Source of the DNA: Sphingomonas leidyi | GTDB lineage: Bacteria > Pseudomonadota > Alphaproteobacteria > Sphingomonadales > Sphingomonadaceae | Direction: 5' to 3' | Length of the DNA stretch: 64,000 nucleotides | Assembly: GCF_011761945.1 (NCBI RefSeq) | Contig: NZ_JAASQV010000002.1 | Span: 744,001-808,000, forward strand | Part shown: positions 30,010 to 39,281 of the stretch, in pieces | How positions within the stretch are numbered: position 1 is the first letter of the stretch | Layout: every line of letters begins with the position of its first letter | Position numbers and translations under genes: made by a program | Notes under the pieces: model-generated | Databases searched by the model: none | Told to the model about the DNA's origin: nothing | Seen by the model: only the letters and a program-made list of their open reading frames with translations

Positions 30010-30707
30010 GCGCGCCCCGGCGGATTGCGCAGCGCGCCGGTGGGGTCGTTGAGCCGGCCCTTTTCGAGCCGCATCATGTGCGCGTTGGGAATGCGGTTGA
30101 GCAGGTGGAAGTCGTGCGTCGCGACCACGACGGTGGTGCCCAGGCGGTTGAGGCTGTCGAACAGGTGCAGCAGCCGCTCGGCCATGTCGGGATCGACGTT
30201 CCCGGTGGGCTCGTCGGCGACCAGCAGTTCGGGCCGGCCGATCACCGCGCGGGCGATGGCGATGCGCTGCTGCTCGCCGCCGGAGAGCGTGGGCGGCCGG
30301 GCCCGGCCGCGATCGGTCAGCCCCACCCAGGCGAGCATCTCGCGCACCGGTGCCTCGATATCGCCTTCGGACACGCCCGCCACCCGCAGGGGGAGCGCGA
30401 TATTGTCATAGGCGGAAAGATGGGGAACGAGGCGGAAGTCCTGGAACACCACGCCGATCCGCCGGCGAAAGCCGGGCAGGCGGGCGCGGGGCAGGGCGCC
30501 TGCATCCTCGCCGAACAGCCGCACCGTGCCGCGGCTGGGCCGCTGGGCTAGATAGAGGAGCTTGAGCAGCGAGGTCTTGCCCGCGCCGGACGGTCCGGTG
30601 AGGAAATAGAAGGCGCCCGTATTCAGCGAGAAGCTGACGTCCGAGAGAGTCTCGTCGCCCGAACCATAGCGCAGGCCGACATTCTCGAATTGAACGATGC
30701 TGGCCAT
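30006..30707 (-). CDS. ftsE: Cell division ATP-binding protein FtsE
   Basis: A 233-residue ABC ATPase. Walker A GPSGAGKT (38-45), Q-loop '[20 protein letters not shown]', signature '[15 protein letters not shown]', Walker B '[13 protein letters not shown]' and switch His in '[12 protein letters not shown]'. ATG 30707 follows GGGAG by 5 nt. Head of the ftsE-ftsX-ydcF-plsC run and divergent from the zinc-ribbon gene. Confidence 0.95.
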   Translation of the reverse strand: MASIVQFENVGLRYGSGDETLSDVSFSLNTGAFYFLTGPSGAGKTSLLKLLYLAQRPSRGTVRLFGEDAGALPRARLPGFRRRIGVVFQDFRLVPHLSAYDNIALPLRVAGVSEGDIEAPVREMLAWVGLTDRGRARPPTLSGGEQQRIAIARAVIGRPELLVADEPTGNVDPDMAERLLHLFDSLNRLGTTVVVATHDFHLLNRIPNAHMMRLEKGRLNDPTGALRNPPGRA

Positions 30708-30864
30708 CTGGCTCCCGGCGCTTCCCTCGCCCCTGCCATCGCACAGGCGCAGACGGGTCACAAGAAGCTGGGGATACTCGGGCACGGGACTCTTGTGGGC
30801 GCGAATCGATGGGTCTAGAATCGTGACAATCGGGCGACAGGCCCCGTCTTGTGAGCCGCGCGTA

Positions 30865-31614
30865 ATGATCCTCGAATGCAGCCAGTGCCGTACTCGCTAT
30901 CTGGTGCCCGACAGCGCCATCGGCGCCGATGGCCGCACCGTGCGCTGCGCGAGCTGCAAGCATAGCTGGTTCCAGGCGCCGGCCGCGCTCGACCTGACGA
31001 CACGGGCCACGGCTGCCGACGGCCCGGTCACCCAGGCCTCGGATCGCGTGGCCGAGACGCCGCGGCGCGAAGCGCCGGCGCCGCGGGTGTTCGACGACGC
31101 CTCGATCACCGCCGCGGCCGGCGGGCCGGCGCCGGACTATGATCCCTTCGCGCCCCAGCCGCCGTTCAAGCCGCGGCGCAATCCTGCCCGGCGCTGGACC
31201 GCGGCCGCGGTCGTGGCCGGCTTCTCGATGCTGCTCGGTACCGGGGCGATCCTCTATTCCGGCGCGCCCGGGCTGGCGGCACAGATGGGGCTCGGTCTCG
31301 GCATGGGCAGCGAAGTCGAGACGCCGCTGGTCTTCGCCGACAAGAATGCCGAGTTGCGGACGCAGACCAATGGCAGCGAATTGTTCATGATCTCGGGCAA
31401 GGTCGCCAATCCCACCTCGGACAAGCAGCGCGTGCCCGACATCCGCATCGAGCTCCGGGACAAGCAGAACCAGCTGGTCTATAGCTGGCGCGTGACGCCG
31501 CAGGTACGCGAGATCGGTCCCAAGCAGACGATCGACTTCAATTCGGCCCAGCTCGATCCGCCGCGCAACGCAAGCACGGCGCGGCTGAGCTTCGCTACCG
31601 AAATCGGCGGCTGA
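30865..31614 (+). CDS. MJ0042-type zinc-ribbon membrane protein
   Basis: 249 residues. The N-terminus is an MJ0042-family zinc finger: '[20 protein letters not shown]' with a second C-x2-C in '[11 protein letters not shown]'. A linker rich in Pro/Ala follows, one helix ('[19 protein letters not shown]', about 112-130), and a periplasmic DUF3426-like domain ('[20 protein letters not shown]'). Function unknown; such proteins are often near division genes. The last 20 bp overlap the convergent MATE gene. Confidence 0.85.
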   Translation: MILECSQCRTRYLVPDSAIGADGRTVRCASCKHSWFQAPAALDLTTRATAADGPVTQASDRVAETPRREAPAPRVFDDASITAAAGGPAPDYDPFAPQPPFKPRRNPARRWTAAAVVAGFSMLLGTGAILYSGAPGLAAQMGLGLGMGSEVETPLVFADKNAELRTQTNGSELFMISGKVANPTSDKQRVPDIRIELRDKQNQLVYSWRVTPQVREIGPKQTIDFNSAQLDPPRNASTARLSFATEIGG

Positions 31615-32947
31615 CCCACCAGAGCCGCGCGCCATGGAGCGCGGCGGCCACGACCATCCCGAATCCCGAAGCGAGGACGAGGCCGGTCGCGCCCCAGCCC
31701 GCGAGGTGAACAAAGGCCAGCCCCGCCCCGCCGGTGACGAGGAAGAAGGCGATCACCGAGTTGATGCCGGCCACCACCTGGTCGCCCAGCGAGCGCAGCG
31801 CATAGACGCATACCACCTGGATCCCGTCGAACAGGATGAAGGGGGCCCAGACGGGCAGCATGGCGAGTGCCAGGCCATGCACCTGGGGTATCGCGGGGAA
31901 CAGCGCGACGAAGGGGTGCGGTATCAGGATCAGCAAGGCCGCGAGCAGGCCCGTCGCCAGCGCAGCCAGCGCGGCGGCGATGGCGGCGCGGCGCGCCGCT
32001 TCCCGGGGGACGCCTTCGCCCACCGCATTGCCCGCGCGCACGCCCGCGGCCGATCCAAGCCCCAGCGCCACCGAGAAGGTCACGTTGTGGATCGAGAACA
32101 CGATCTGGAAGGCGTGGGTGGTGACTTCGCCCAGTTCGGTCGACAGGGCGATCAGGATCGAGAAGCCGACCAGCTCGAGGCCCGAGGCGATGGCGGGGAC
32201 CAGGCCGAACAGCGCGAGCCCCAATGCCCCCTTCAGCGAGGCGCGGCTGAAGATGCCGGCCAGGTCGTGCACGCCGCGCTGCCTTGCCCGGGGCAGGGTC
32301 CAGGCCGCGCCGATCATCCCCGCCGCGCCCAGCGCCGAGGCGATCGTGGTGGCCAGCGCCGCGCCGACGGCGCCCATGGCGGGCAAGCCGAGATGGCCGC
32401 CGGACAAGGCCCAGGCGAGCAAGGCGTTGATCGGCAGGATCGAAAGGTTGACGACCGTCACGCGCTGCGGCCGGCTCACCCCTTCCAGGAAGAAGCTCGC
32501 GGTGACGATGAGCAGCTGGAAGGGATAGGCGAGCGCCATCACCCGCACGACGTCGGCGGCGAGCGGCGTGATCTCGCCCGCCACGCCGATGCCGCGCAGC
32601 ATCGGTTCGGCAAGGGCGAAGAGCGTCAGCGCGCTGATCATGCCCAGCGCGATGGCGAGCAACAGCCCCTGGTGGAACGCGCGGCCGGTGCCGGGCAGGT
32701 CCTTCGCGCCATCGGCACGCGAGACATGGACGAGCACGCCCGAAAGCGCGCCCAGCCCCATCACGATGCCCGGAAAGGTAAGCGCACGGCTCGCCCCCAG
32801 CGCGGCCACTTCCTCGGTGCCGGTGAAGCCGACGACGATCACGTCGGTGACGTGCAGGATCGTCCAGTTCAGGCTGGTCAGCGCCACCGGCCAGGCGAGC
32901 GACAGGATTCGGCGCATCTCGGCGGAAAGATCGGGGGAGAGGCGCAT
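31595..32947 (-). CDS. MATE-family multidrug exporter (NorM-like)
   Basis: A 450-residue, 12-helix MATE protein. Two homologous bundles are seen: '[20 protein letters not shown]' with '[20 protein letters not shown]' in the first, and '[20 protein letters not shown]' with '[19 protein letters not shown]' in the second. It exports cationic drugs or dyes using Na+ or H+; actual substrate unknown. The 3' end overlaps the 3' end of the zinc-ribbon gene by 20 bp. Confidence 0.9.
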   Translation of the reverse strand: MRLSPDLSAEMRRILSLAWPVALTSLNWTILHVTDVIVVGFTGTEEVAALGASRALTFPGIVMGLGALSGVLVHVSRADGAKDLPGTGRAFHQGLLLAIALGMISALTLFALAEPMLRGIGVAGEITPLAADVVRVMALAYPFQLLIVTASFFLEGVSRPQRVTVVNLSILPINALLAWALSGGHLGLPAMGAVGAALATTIASALGAAGMIGAAWTLPRARQRGVHDLAGIFSRASLKGALGLALFGLVPAIASGLELVGFSILIALSTELGEVTTHAFQIVFSIHNVTFSVALGLGSAAGVRAGNAVGEGVPREAARRAAIAAALAALATGLLAALLILIPHPFVALFPAIPQVHGLALAMLPVWAPFILFDGIQVVCVYALRSLGDQVVAGINSVIAFFLVTGGAGLAFVHLAGWGATGLVLASGFGMVVAAALHGARLWWVSRRFR

Positions 32948-33001
32948 GGGAGGGCGCGCTTAGCGGATTTCGCGCCGTTTGGAAAAGCATACGGCAATGG
33001 C

Positions 33002-33030
33002 TTGCATTGTCCGGAACGCGTTGCTAGGGG
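33002..33030 (+). promoter_or_regulatory. Candidate sigma-70-type promoter for tRNA-Leu
   Basis: TTGCAT (33002-33007), a 17-bp spacer and TAGGGG (33025-33030), about 46 bp upstream of the mature tRNA 5' end. The -10 is GC-rich and departs from consensus, so the call is tentative. The 130-bp gap between the MATE gene and the tRNA shows no other feature. Confidence 0.4.
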
Positions 33031-33076
33031 CCGCTGCCTTACCAGCCGTCGGTATTCATTCGACGGAGTTTCACGT

Positions 33077-33163
33077 GCGGTCGTGGCGGAACTGGTAGAC
33101 GCGCAACGTTGAGGTCGTTGTGGCCGAAAGGCCGTGGAAGTTCGAGTCTTCTCGACCGCACCA
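33077..33163 (+). tRNA. tRNA-Leu (GAG)
   Basis: 87 nt with encoded CCA. Acceptor GCGGTCG pairs with CGACCGC (33153-33159). The anticodon arm CAACG-TTGAGGT-CGTTG gives anticodon GAG. The D-arm contains TGGCGGAACTGGTAGACGCG, and the long variable arm (TGGCCGAAAGGCCG region) is characteristic of leucine tRNA. The T-arm is AGTTCGAGTCTT. Confidence 0.96.
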
Positions 33164-33175
33164 GTGAAAGATGCA

Positions 33176-33225
33176 GCGCCCGGCGGAGCCGGGCGCAGCC
33201 CTCCCCGCGGTACCGCGATTTTTTC
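33176..33225 (+). terminator. Terminator after tRNA-Leu
   Basis: A perfect 9-bp hairpin GCGCCCGGC/GCCGGGCGC (33176-33196) is followed by a second palindrome CGCGGTACCGCG (33206-33217) and a T-rich run ATTTTTTCC. Together they form a plausible tandem terminator for the tRNA transcript. Confidence 0.65.
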
Positions 33226-33327
33226 CAGAACCGGGCAAACTTCTGCGACAAGTGGCGATTAGCCACGCCCCATTCATGCAAGCGGTGTCAGGTGCGCCGC
33301 GGGGTTTTCGACGAGGGTGGGGGATTG

Positions 33328-36306
33328 ATGCGTTCGACGTTGAAGCTGGGTTGCGCGGTTGCCGGTCTGCTCGTCGGTGCGATGCCCGGTGGGGCATTGG
33401 CCCAGGCGCAGCAGCAGCCCGCGCCTTCGCCGACCCAGGATCGTCCCGCGCGGCAGCACCCTTCGCAGCCGGCCGCCGCGCAGGAGCAAGGCTCGGACGA
33501 GCTGGGCGACGAGGGCACGATCGTCGTCAACGGCGTCCTGCCCGGCGCGGTCAAGACCGACGTCAAGCCCGAGGTCCAGCTCAATCCGGCCGATATTCGC
33601 GCCTATGGCGCCTCGAACGTCTCGGAACTGATCACGGCGCTGCAGGCGCAGCTTGGCAGCAGTTCGGGCCGCGGCGACGAACAGCCGGTGATCCTGATCA
33701 GCGGCCGCCGCTCGAGCATGAACGAAGTCCGCGACCTGCCGACCGAGGCAATCGAGCGGATCGACATCCTGCCCGAGGAAGTCGCGCTGCAATATGGCTA
33801 TGGCGCCACGCAGAAGGTGATCAACTTCGTGCTGCGCAACCGTTTCCGCGCGCTCACCACCGTGCTGGAAGGGCAGATGCCCACTGCCGGCGGCAATGCG
33901 ACCGAAAGCGCGAACCTCAATATCCTGAAGCTCAACCGCGACGGGCGCGTGACGCTCGACGTCAAATATAATCAGAATTCCGCGATCCTCGAGAGCGAGC
34001 GCGGCGTCAGCCGCGTCGGAAACGCGCTGTTCGATACGCGCGGCAACATCACCGGCATCGGCGGTGCGGAGATCGATCCCGCGCTGAGCGCGCTCGCCGG
34101 CATGCCGGTGACGATCGCCGGCGTGCCGGCGGGAGCGGCGGGCAGCCCGCAATCGCTCGCCGCCTATGCCGCCAATGCCAATGATCCCAACGTCACCGAT
34201 CTCACGCCCTATCGCACGCTGGTGGGACCGGCGAAGAACCTGACGATCAGCGGCATCTACAACCGCGCGCTCTCGCCCAAGGTGAGCGCCACCGCCACCG
34301 TCAATCTGGACGTCAACGAGAGCGAATCCTGGCTCGGCCTGCCGAGCGCGACCTTGCTCCTGCCCGCCGGCAACCCGTTCTCGCCCTTCGGCCAGAATGT
34401 CGAGCTGCGGCGCTATTATGACAATCTCAATCCGCTCACCCGCTCGAGCGGCAGCCAGTCGCTGCGCGGCGAAGTGACGATCAACGGCGACAGTTCGCCC
34501 TGGATCAACAGCTGGCGCTGGTCGGTCAACGCCAATTATCAGCAGACCGGCAGCGACACGACGACGACGCGCGGCGTCGATCCCGTCGCGATGCAGGCGC
34601 TGCTGAATGCCAACGACGCCAGCTTCAACCCGTTCGCGCCGATCCCCTATGGCCTGGTCGGCAGCCGGCCGGACGACTGGACGGAATCGACCACCAAGGT
34701 CGGCAATGTCGAATTCCTCACCAACGGCCCGCTGTTCAAGCTGCCCGCGGGCGACGTGACCACCAGCATCCGCGTGGCGGGCCGCACCAACGACCTTTCG
34801 GGCAAGTCCTTCCGCGCGGGCCAATACAGCGCCAGCGACATCTCGCGCGACACCGGCGCGGTGCGCGGCAACATCACCATCCCGATCACCAGTCGCCGGC
34901 GGGCGGTGCTCGATGCGATCGGCGACTTCTCGGTCAATGCCAATTTCGAGATCGAGCAGCTCTCGGACTTCGGCCGGCTGACCACCACCGGCTATGGCTT
35001 CAACTGGTCGCCGATCACGCAGGTCCAGGCGATCGTCAGCTTCATCAACGACAGCAACGCGCCGACGCCGGGCCAGCTCGGCAATCCCGTGGTCACCACG
35101 CCCAACGTGCCCATCTATGATTTCGTGCGCGGCGAGAGCGTCAACATCACCCAGATCACCGGCGGCAACCCGCTGCTCGGCGCCGACAGCCGGCACGTAT
35201 TCCGCCTCGGGCTCAACATCCGGCCGTTCACCGAGACCAATCTCGGCATCGTGGTGAACTACACCAATGTGCGCTTCCGCAACGCGATCCAGAACTTCCC
35301 CGGCGCTTCGCAGGAACTCGAGGCCGCCTTCCCCGATCGCTTCGTGCGCGACGGCAGCGGGCGGCTGCTCAGCCTCGACACGCGCCCGGTGAACTATGAC
35401 CGGACCGCGCATTCCGAACTGCGCTGGGGCTTCAACCTGTTCATTCCCATCGCCTCGCCCCAGCAGAAGCGCATGCGCGAGCGCCGCGAGGCGTTCATGA
35501 AGGCCCGTGAGGAATCGCGCCGCACCGGCCAGCCGATGCCGGCCGAGATGACGGCGATGTTCGACCAGTTCCGGCGCCTCGGCCAGCAATCGAGCCTGTT
35601 CGGCGGCACGCTGGGCCAGCAGTTCCGCGGCCCGCGCCCCGAGGGGCAGCAGGGCCAGGGACCGCAGCCGGGCCAGGACCAGGGTCAGGGACGCGTACAG
35701 ACCGACGGGCCGGGCCAGGGCCCTGGCGGCGGCCCGGGCGGCGATGGCCCGCGCCGTTTCGGCGGCCCCGGTGGCGGGGGCGGCGGCGGTCGCGGCGGCT
35801 TTGGCGGCGGGGGCGGCGGCAACCGCATCCTGCTCAGCGCCTATCACACCTGGGTGCTCAAGGACGAGATCCAGATCCGGCCGGGCCTGCCCGTGATCGA
35901 CCGGCTGGACGGCGAGGGCTCGCAGTCGATCGCCGCGCACCGGGTGGATTTCACCGCCGGCATCAAGCGCGACGCGCTGCTGCTCCAGCTCAACGGCAAC
36001 TGGCAGAGCGGCACCCGCACCACCAGCGGCACCGCGGCGATTCCGGGCAGCGCCACCGAGCTGAACTTCGGCAGCCTGGCCAAGCTGAACCTGCTGGCCG
36101 AGTTCAATCCGGGGCAGGACATCGACTTCCTGCTCAAGCACCCCTGGTTCCGCGGCTCGCGGGTGCAGTTCCGGATCGACAATCTGTTCGATGCCCGGCA
36201 GCGGGTGACCGATCAGAACGGAATGACGCCCGCGGCCTATGCGCCCAATCTGCGCGATCCCATCGGCCGCACGATCAAGCTCACCTTCCGCAAGCAGTTC
36301 TTCTGA
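33328..36306 (+). CDS. TonB-dependent outer-membrane receptor-like protein with Gly-rich insert
   Basis: 992 residues. Signal peptide 'LKLGCAVAGLLVGAMPGGAL' cleaved near AQA. A Gln/Pro-rich segment follows, then a plug-like region ('NPADIRAYGASNVSELITAL', 'QPVILISGRRSSMNEVRDLP', 'IERIDILPEEVALQYGYGA') and a long barrel region ending 'LTFRKQFF' with terminal aromatic Phe, as in outer-membrane barrels. Residues about 715-831 form an unusual insert: a charged Arg/Glu helix-like part, then a Gln/Gly/Pro-rich and finally nearly pure Gly/Arg stretch. Ligand unknown. It stands alone after the tRNA gene. Confidence 0.82.
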   Translation: MRSTLKLGCAVAGLLVGAMPGGALAQAQQQPAPSPTQDRPARQHPSQPAAAQEQGSDELGDEGTIVVNGVLPGAVKTDVKPEVQLNPADIRAYGASNVSELITALQAQLGSSSGRGDEQPVILISGRRSSMNEVRDLPTEAIERIDILPEEVALQYGYGATQKVINFVLRNRFRALTTVLEGQMPTAGGNATESANLNILKLNRDGRVTLDVKYNQNSAILESERGVSRVGNALFDTRGNITGIGGAEIDPALSALAGMPVTIAGVPAGAAGSPQSLAAYAANANDPNVTDLTPYRTLVGPAKNLTISGIYNRALSPKVSATATVNLDVNESESWLGLPSATLLLPAGNPFSPFGQNVELRRYYDNLNPLTRSSGSQSLRGEVTINGDSSPWINSWRWSVNANYQQTGSDTTTTRGVDPVAMQALLNANDASFNPFAPIPYGLVGSRPDDWTESTTKVGNVEFLTNGPLFKLPAGDVTTSIRVAGRTNDLSGKSFRAGQYSASDISRDTGAVRGNITIPITSRRRAVLDAIGDFSVNANFEIEQLSDFGRLTTTGYGFNWSPITQVQAIVSFINDSNAPTPGQLGNPVVTTPNVPIYDFVRGESVNITQITGGNPLLGADSRHVFRLGLNIRPFTETNLGIVVNYTNVRFRNAIQNFPGASQELEAAFPDRFVRDGSGRLLSLDTRPVNYDRTAHSELRWGFNLFIPIASPQQKRMRERREAFMKAREESRRTGQPMPAEMTAMFDQFRRLGQQSSLFGGTLGQQFRGPRPEGQQGQGPQPGQDQGQGRVQTDGPGQGPGGGPGGDGPRRFGGPGGGGGGGRGGFGGGGGGNRILLSAYHTWVLKDEIQIRPGLPVIDRLDGEGSQSIAAHRVDFTAGIKRDALLLQLNGNWQSGTRTTSGTAAIPGSATELNFGSLAKLNLLAEFNPGQDIDFLLKHPWFRGSRVQFRIDNLFDARQRVTDQNGMTPAAYAPNLRDPIGRTIKLTFRKQFF

Positions 36307-36313
36307 CCGGCGA

Positions 36314-37285
36314 TCAGTGCGGCAATGGCGTCCCGGCCTCGCGGCTGGCGCGCAGGCCGGGCCGGAAGCGGCCCTGCTGGTCCTGGTCCATGATCCGGCG
36401 ATAGAGCAGGGTGATCGAGACGCGGCGGTTGCGCGGATCGGCGGGGTTGTCGACGATCAGCGGCTCGCGGTCGGCCACGCCCTCGATCCGCTCGAAGCGC
36501 ATCTCGGTCACGCCGCCGGAGAGAAGCCGCCTGCGCGTGGCTTCGGCGCGGCCGCTCGACAACATCCAGTTGTTCATCGCCAGCGGGTCGCCATAGCCCA
36601 GGCTGTCGGTATGGCCGCGGATCATGATCGGGTTCTCCATGCCCTTGATCGAATCCGCGATCGTGCCGATCAGCGCGCTGGCCTCGGGCACGAGCGCCGT
36701 GGTGCCCAGGTTGAACATCGAATAATTGGCATCGTCGAGCAGGTCTATCCGCATCCCGTCGCGCGTCGGCACGAAGCGGACGTGATTGGCGAGCTTCGAT
36801 AGCGCCGGCGTCGTCCGCATCCGCTCGCGGATGCGCTTGGCGGTCTCGTCGAAATTCTTCTGGTCCTGCTGGGTCAGCGCGCGCTGGTCCTTCAGCGTGC
36901 CCTTGGCGCCGGTGCCGACATTGTTGCCGCCGCTGCCGCCCACCGGCACGGTGAGCGCCCGGGTGCCGGTCTGCGAGGCCTTGCCCGGATAATTGTCGCG
37001 CTGGTTGATCGCCTCGCCGCCGAACAGGCCGTTCGAGCCGGCGCTGTTCTGCTTCAGCTCGACGAGCGTCGGCGCGAAATAATCGGCCAGCGCCTTGCGC
37101 TGCTTCTCGGTGGTGGCGCCCAGGATCCAGAGCAGCAGGAAGAACGCCATCATCGCGGTCACGAAGTCGGCATAGGCCACTTTCCAGGCGCCGCCGTGAT
37201 GGCCGCCATGCCCCTCGACATAGATCTTCTTGACGATGATCTTGGGTGGCGCGTTTATGCCATGGGGAGCGCGCGCGGTCGCCAT
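36314..37285 (-). CDS. motB: Flagellar stator protein MotB
   Basis: 323 residues. A single helix contains the proton-binding Asp in 'AYADFVTAMMAFFLLLWIL' (about residues 37-55). A Gly/Asn-rich linker is followed by an OmpA-like peptidoglycan-binding domain ('NPIMIRGHTDSLGYGDPLAM', 'WMLSSGRAEATRRRLLSGGV', 'NRRVSITLLYR'). It anchors the stator to the cell wall. It follows motA on the same strand with 41 bp between. Confidence 0.93.
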   Translation of the reverse strand: MATARAPHGINAPPKIIVKKIYVEGHGGHHGGAWKVAYADFVTAMMAFFLLLWILGATTEKQRKALADYFAPTLVELKQNSAGSNGLFGGEAINQRDNYPGKASQTGTRALTVPVGGSGGNNVGTGAKGTLKDQRALTQQDQKNFDETAKRIRERMRTTPALSKLANHVRFVPTRDGMRIDLLDDANYSMFNLGTTALVPEASALIGTIADSIKGMENPIMIRGHTDSLGYGDPLAMNNWMLSSGRAEATRRRLLSGGVTEMRFERIEGVADREPLIVDNPADPRNRRVSITLLYRRIMDQDQQGRFRPGLRASREAGTPLPH

Positions 37286-37326
37286 CTATGCGGCTCCTGC
37301 CGCGGGGTCGGTGCCGGACAGCACGA

Positions 37327-38190
37327 TCAACGCCCCCGCAGCCCGTCGAACACCTCGCCGAAGCCCGGCTGGTTGGCGTGCGCGATGCTGGAGCGGGCGG
37401 CCTCGATCACCAGCGGCTGCGGATGGCCGTGGAGCGAGGCGATGATGATCTGCTTCACCACGTGATAGATCGCCGAATCGGCGTCGATCACCTGCTGCAG
37501 GCGGCCCGCCAGCGGCGCGACGATGCCATAGGCCAGCAGCACGCCCATGAAGGTGCCGACCAGCGCCGAGCCGATCATCGCGCCCAGGATGCTCGGCGGC
37601 TTGTCGATCGAGCCCATCGTCTTCACCACGCCGAGCACGGCGGCGACGATGCCGAGCGCCGGCAGCGCGTCGCCCAGCGACTGGAGCGTGGTCTGCGGGC
37701 CCTGCACCTCGTGGTGGTGGGTCTTGATCGAATTGTCCATCACCTCCTCGACCGCGTGCACGTCGAGCGTGCCCGACGAGACGACGACGAGGCGGAGCGT
37801 GTCGGTGATCAGGTTGATCAGCGTGTGGTCGGCGAGCAGGCGCGGATATTCGGCGAAGATCGCGCTCGACTTGGGATCCTCGACATGGGGCTCGAGCGCG
37901 ATCGGCCCTTCGGTCCGCAGCATCTTCATCAGCTTGGAGACCAGGAAGATCGTGTCGAGATAGTCCTGCTTCTTGTATTTGGGGCCCTTCAGCACCTTGA
38001 CCAGGCCGCCGCCCAGCGCCTTCAGCTCCTTCATCGAATTGCCGATGACGAGCGCGCCCATGGCGGCGCCGCCGATGATCAGCATCTCGTGCGGAATGGC
38101 CTCGAGCACGGGGCCGAGCGCGCCGCCGGTGATCGCGAAACCACCGAAGACCATCGCGAGCAGGATGACGAGGCCGATTGCCGGAAACAT
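37327..38190 (-). CDS. motA: Flagellar stator protein MotA
   Basis: A 287-residue MotA with four helices. N-terminal 'IGLVILLAMVFGGFAITGGA', cytoplasmic loop with charged residues, and the C-terminal pair containing 'ALGIVAAVLGVVKTMGSIDK' and 'GSALVGTFMGVLLAYGIVAP'. Partner of MotB. A weak sigma-28-type element stands 51 bp upstream, so late-class expression is plausible. Confidence 0.93.
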   Translation of the reverse strand: MFPAIGLVILLAMVFGGFAITGGALGPVLEAIPHEMLIIGGAAMGALVIGNSMKELKALGGGLVKVLKGPKYKKQDYLDTIFLVSKLMKMLRTEGPIALEPHVEDPKSSAIFAEYPRLLADHTLINLITDTLRLVVVSSGTLDVHAVEEVMDNSIKTHHHEVQGPQTTLQSLGDALPALGIVAAVLGVVKTMGSIDKPPSILGAMIGSALVGTFMGVLLAYGIVAPLAGRLQQVIDADSAIYHVVKQIIIASLHGHPQPLVIEAARSSIAHANQPGFGEVFDGLRGR

Positions 38191-38240
38191 GTGCGCGAAG
38201 AACCCCTGTTTTGACGTCTCGGTTAACGACCGTTTCGCCG

Positions 38241-38267
38241 TTATCTTCAGCGGAAAAACGTGGTTAA
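38241..38267 (-). promoter_or_regulatory. Candidate sigma-28 (FliA) promoter before motA
   Basis: On the minus strand: TTAA, exactly 15 bp, then GAAGATAA (6 of 8 matches to GCCGATAA). The -35-like TTAA is the same form as at fliC. Predicted start about 44 nt before the motA ATG. The whole 38191-38375 gap holds no gene. Confidence 0.4.
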
Positions 38268-38375
38268 TTCGTTACCGGGGCGAATTATTTCGCCGTTTCG
38301 CTTGGGTTTTCCGAAGGGATCGCCTGGCCGCGCGGCGGCGGCAGGCGAAATCCTGCATCGGTAGCGCGCAGGCGC

Positions 38376-39275
38376 CTACTTGATATAGTCGAACAGCGAG
38401 ACGCTGGTCAGCTTGGAGAAGCTGGCCTGGGTCGCCTGCAGCACGGTCAGCGTCTTCTGCAGGTTCGCCACCGCGGTGGGGATGTCGGTGTCCTCAATGC
38501 CCGAGCGGGTGGCCTCGCGGGTTTCCGCCACGTCGGTCAGCCGGTCCGCCTGGAGATCGAGGCGCGCGCCGCGGGCGCCGACCGAGGCGCGCGCCAGCGC
38601 CACCGTGTCGAGCGAGGCATTGATCCCGTCCAGCGCCGTGGCGCCGGCCGCCTGCACGTTGCCGCCTGCCTTGAGCGCATCGGCAAGGTTGCCCAGGGTC
38701 GCGAAGATATCGGCCCCGGCGGGGCTGAACACTCGCTGGCCGCTGATCGTCGGCTGGATGTTCTCGCCGTCGCCGATCGGGATGGCCGAGGGCTCGCCGG
38801 TTCCGGCGAAGCTGATCGAGCCGTCGGCGTTCTTCACATAGGCGGCATCGCCGGTCGCCCCGCCGAACAACGGCTGGCCGCGAATGTCGTCCTTGGTGTT
38901 GGCGAGGGCGAACAGCGTGTCGCGGATCGAGCTCAGCTCCTCGCCGATCGACGCGCGATCCGAAGCCGAAAGCGTGTCGTTCTTGGCCCGGGTCGCGAGT
39001 TCGAGGGCGCGCTGGAGCTGCGTCTCGACGCCCTCGAGCGTCTGGTCGGTCTGCGAGACCACGCCCTGGGCGACGGTGATGTTGGCCTTGTAGGTCGCGT
39101 CCGCGGTGGTGGCGCGCTTGATCTGCTGCAGCTTGATATAGGCCGCCGCGTCCGAGACCGCGGTCACGCCCAGCTTGGTCGTGGCGATCTGGGTCTGGGT
39201 CTTGTCTGCCTCTGCGGTGAGCTGGGTCATCAGCGACACCGGCCTGCCATACATCTGCGAAGTGGAGATGCGCAT
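38376..39275 (-). CDS. flgL: Flagellar hook-filament junction protein FlgL
   Basis: A 299-residue flagellin-like HAP3. N-terminus 'MRISTSQMYGRPVSLMTQL' and a heptad-rich C-terminus ('VANLQKTLTVLQATQASFSK') fold together as the D0/D1 coiled coil; 'LLFDY'-like end 'VSLFDYIK'. Follows flgK by 6 bp; last gene of the flgB-flgL run on this strand. Confidence 0.9.
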   Translation of the reverse strand: MRISTSQMYGRPVSLMTQLTAEADKTQTQIATTKLGVTAVSDAAAYIKLQQIKRATTADATYKANITVAQGVVSQTDQTLEGVETQLQRALELATRAKNDTLSASDRASIGEELSSIRDTLFALANTKDDIRGQPLFGGATGDAAYVKNADGSISFAGTGEPSAIPIGDGENIQPTISGQRVFSPAGADIFATLGNLADALKAGGNVQAAGATALDGINASLDTVALARASVGARGARLDLQADRLTDVAETREATRSGIEDTDIPTAVANLQKTLTVLQATQASFSKLTSVSLFDYIK

Positions 39276-39281
39276 GATCGT

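Noticed and set aside
33274..36141. Long open frame (955 codons) on the minus strand opposite the outer-membrane receptor
   Set aside because: It is antisense to a clear receptor gene with a signal peptide and barrel end, has biased His/Asp/Arg composition typical of GC-rich shadow frames, and shows no domain.
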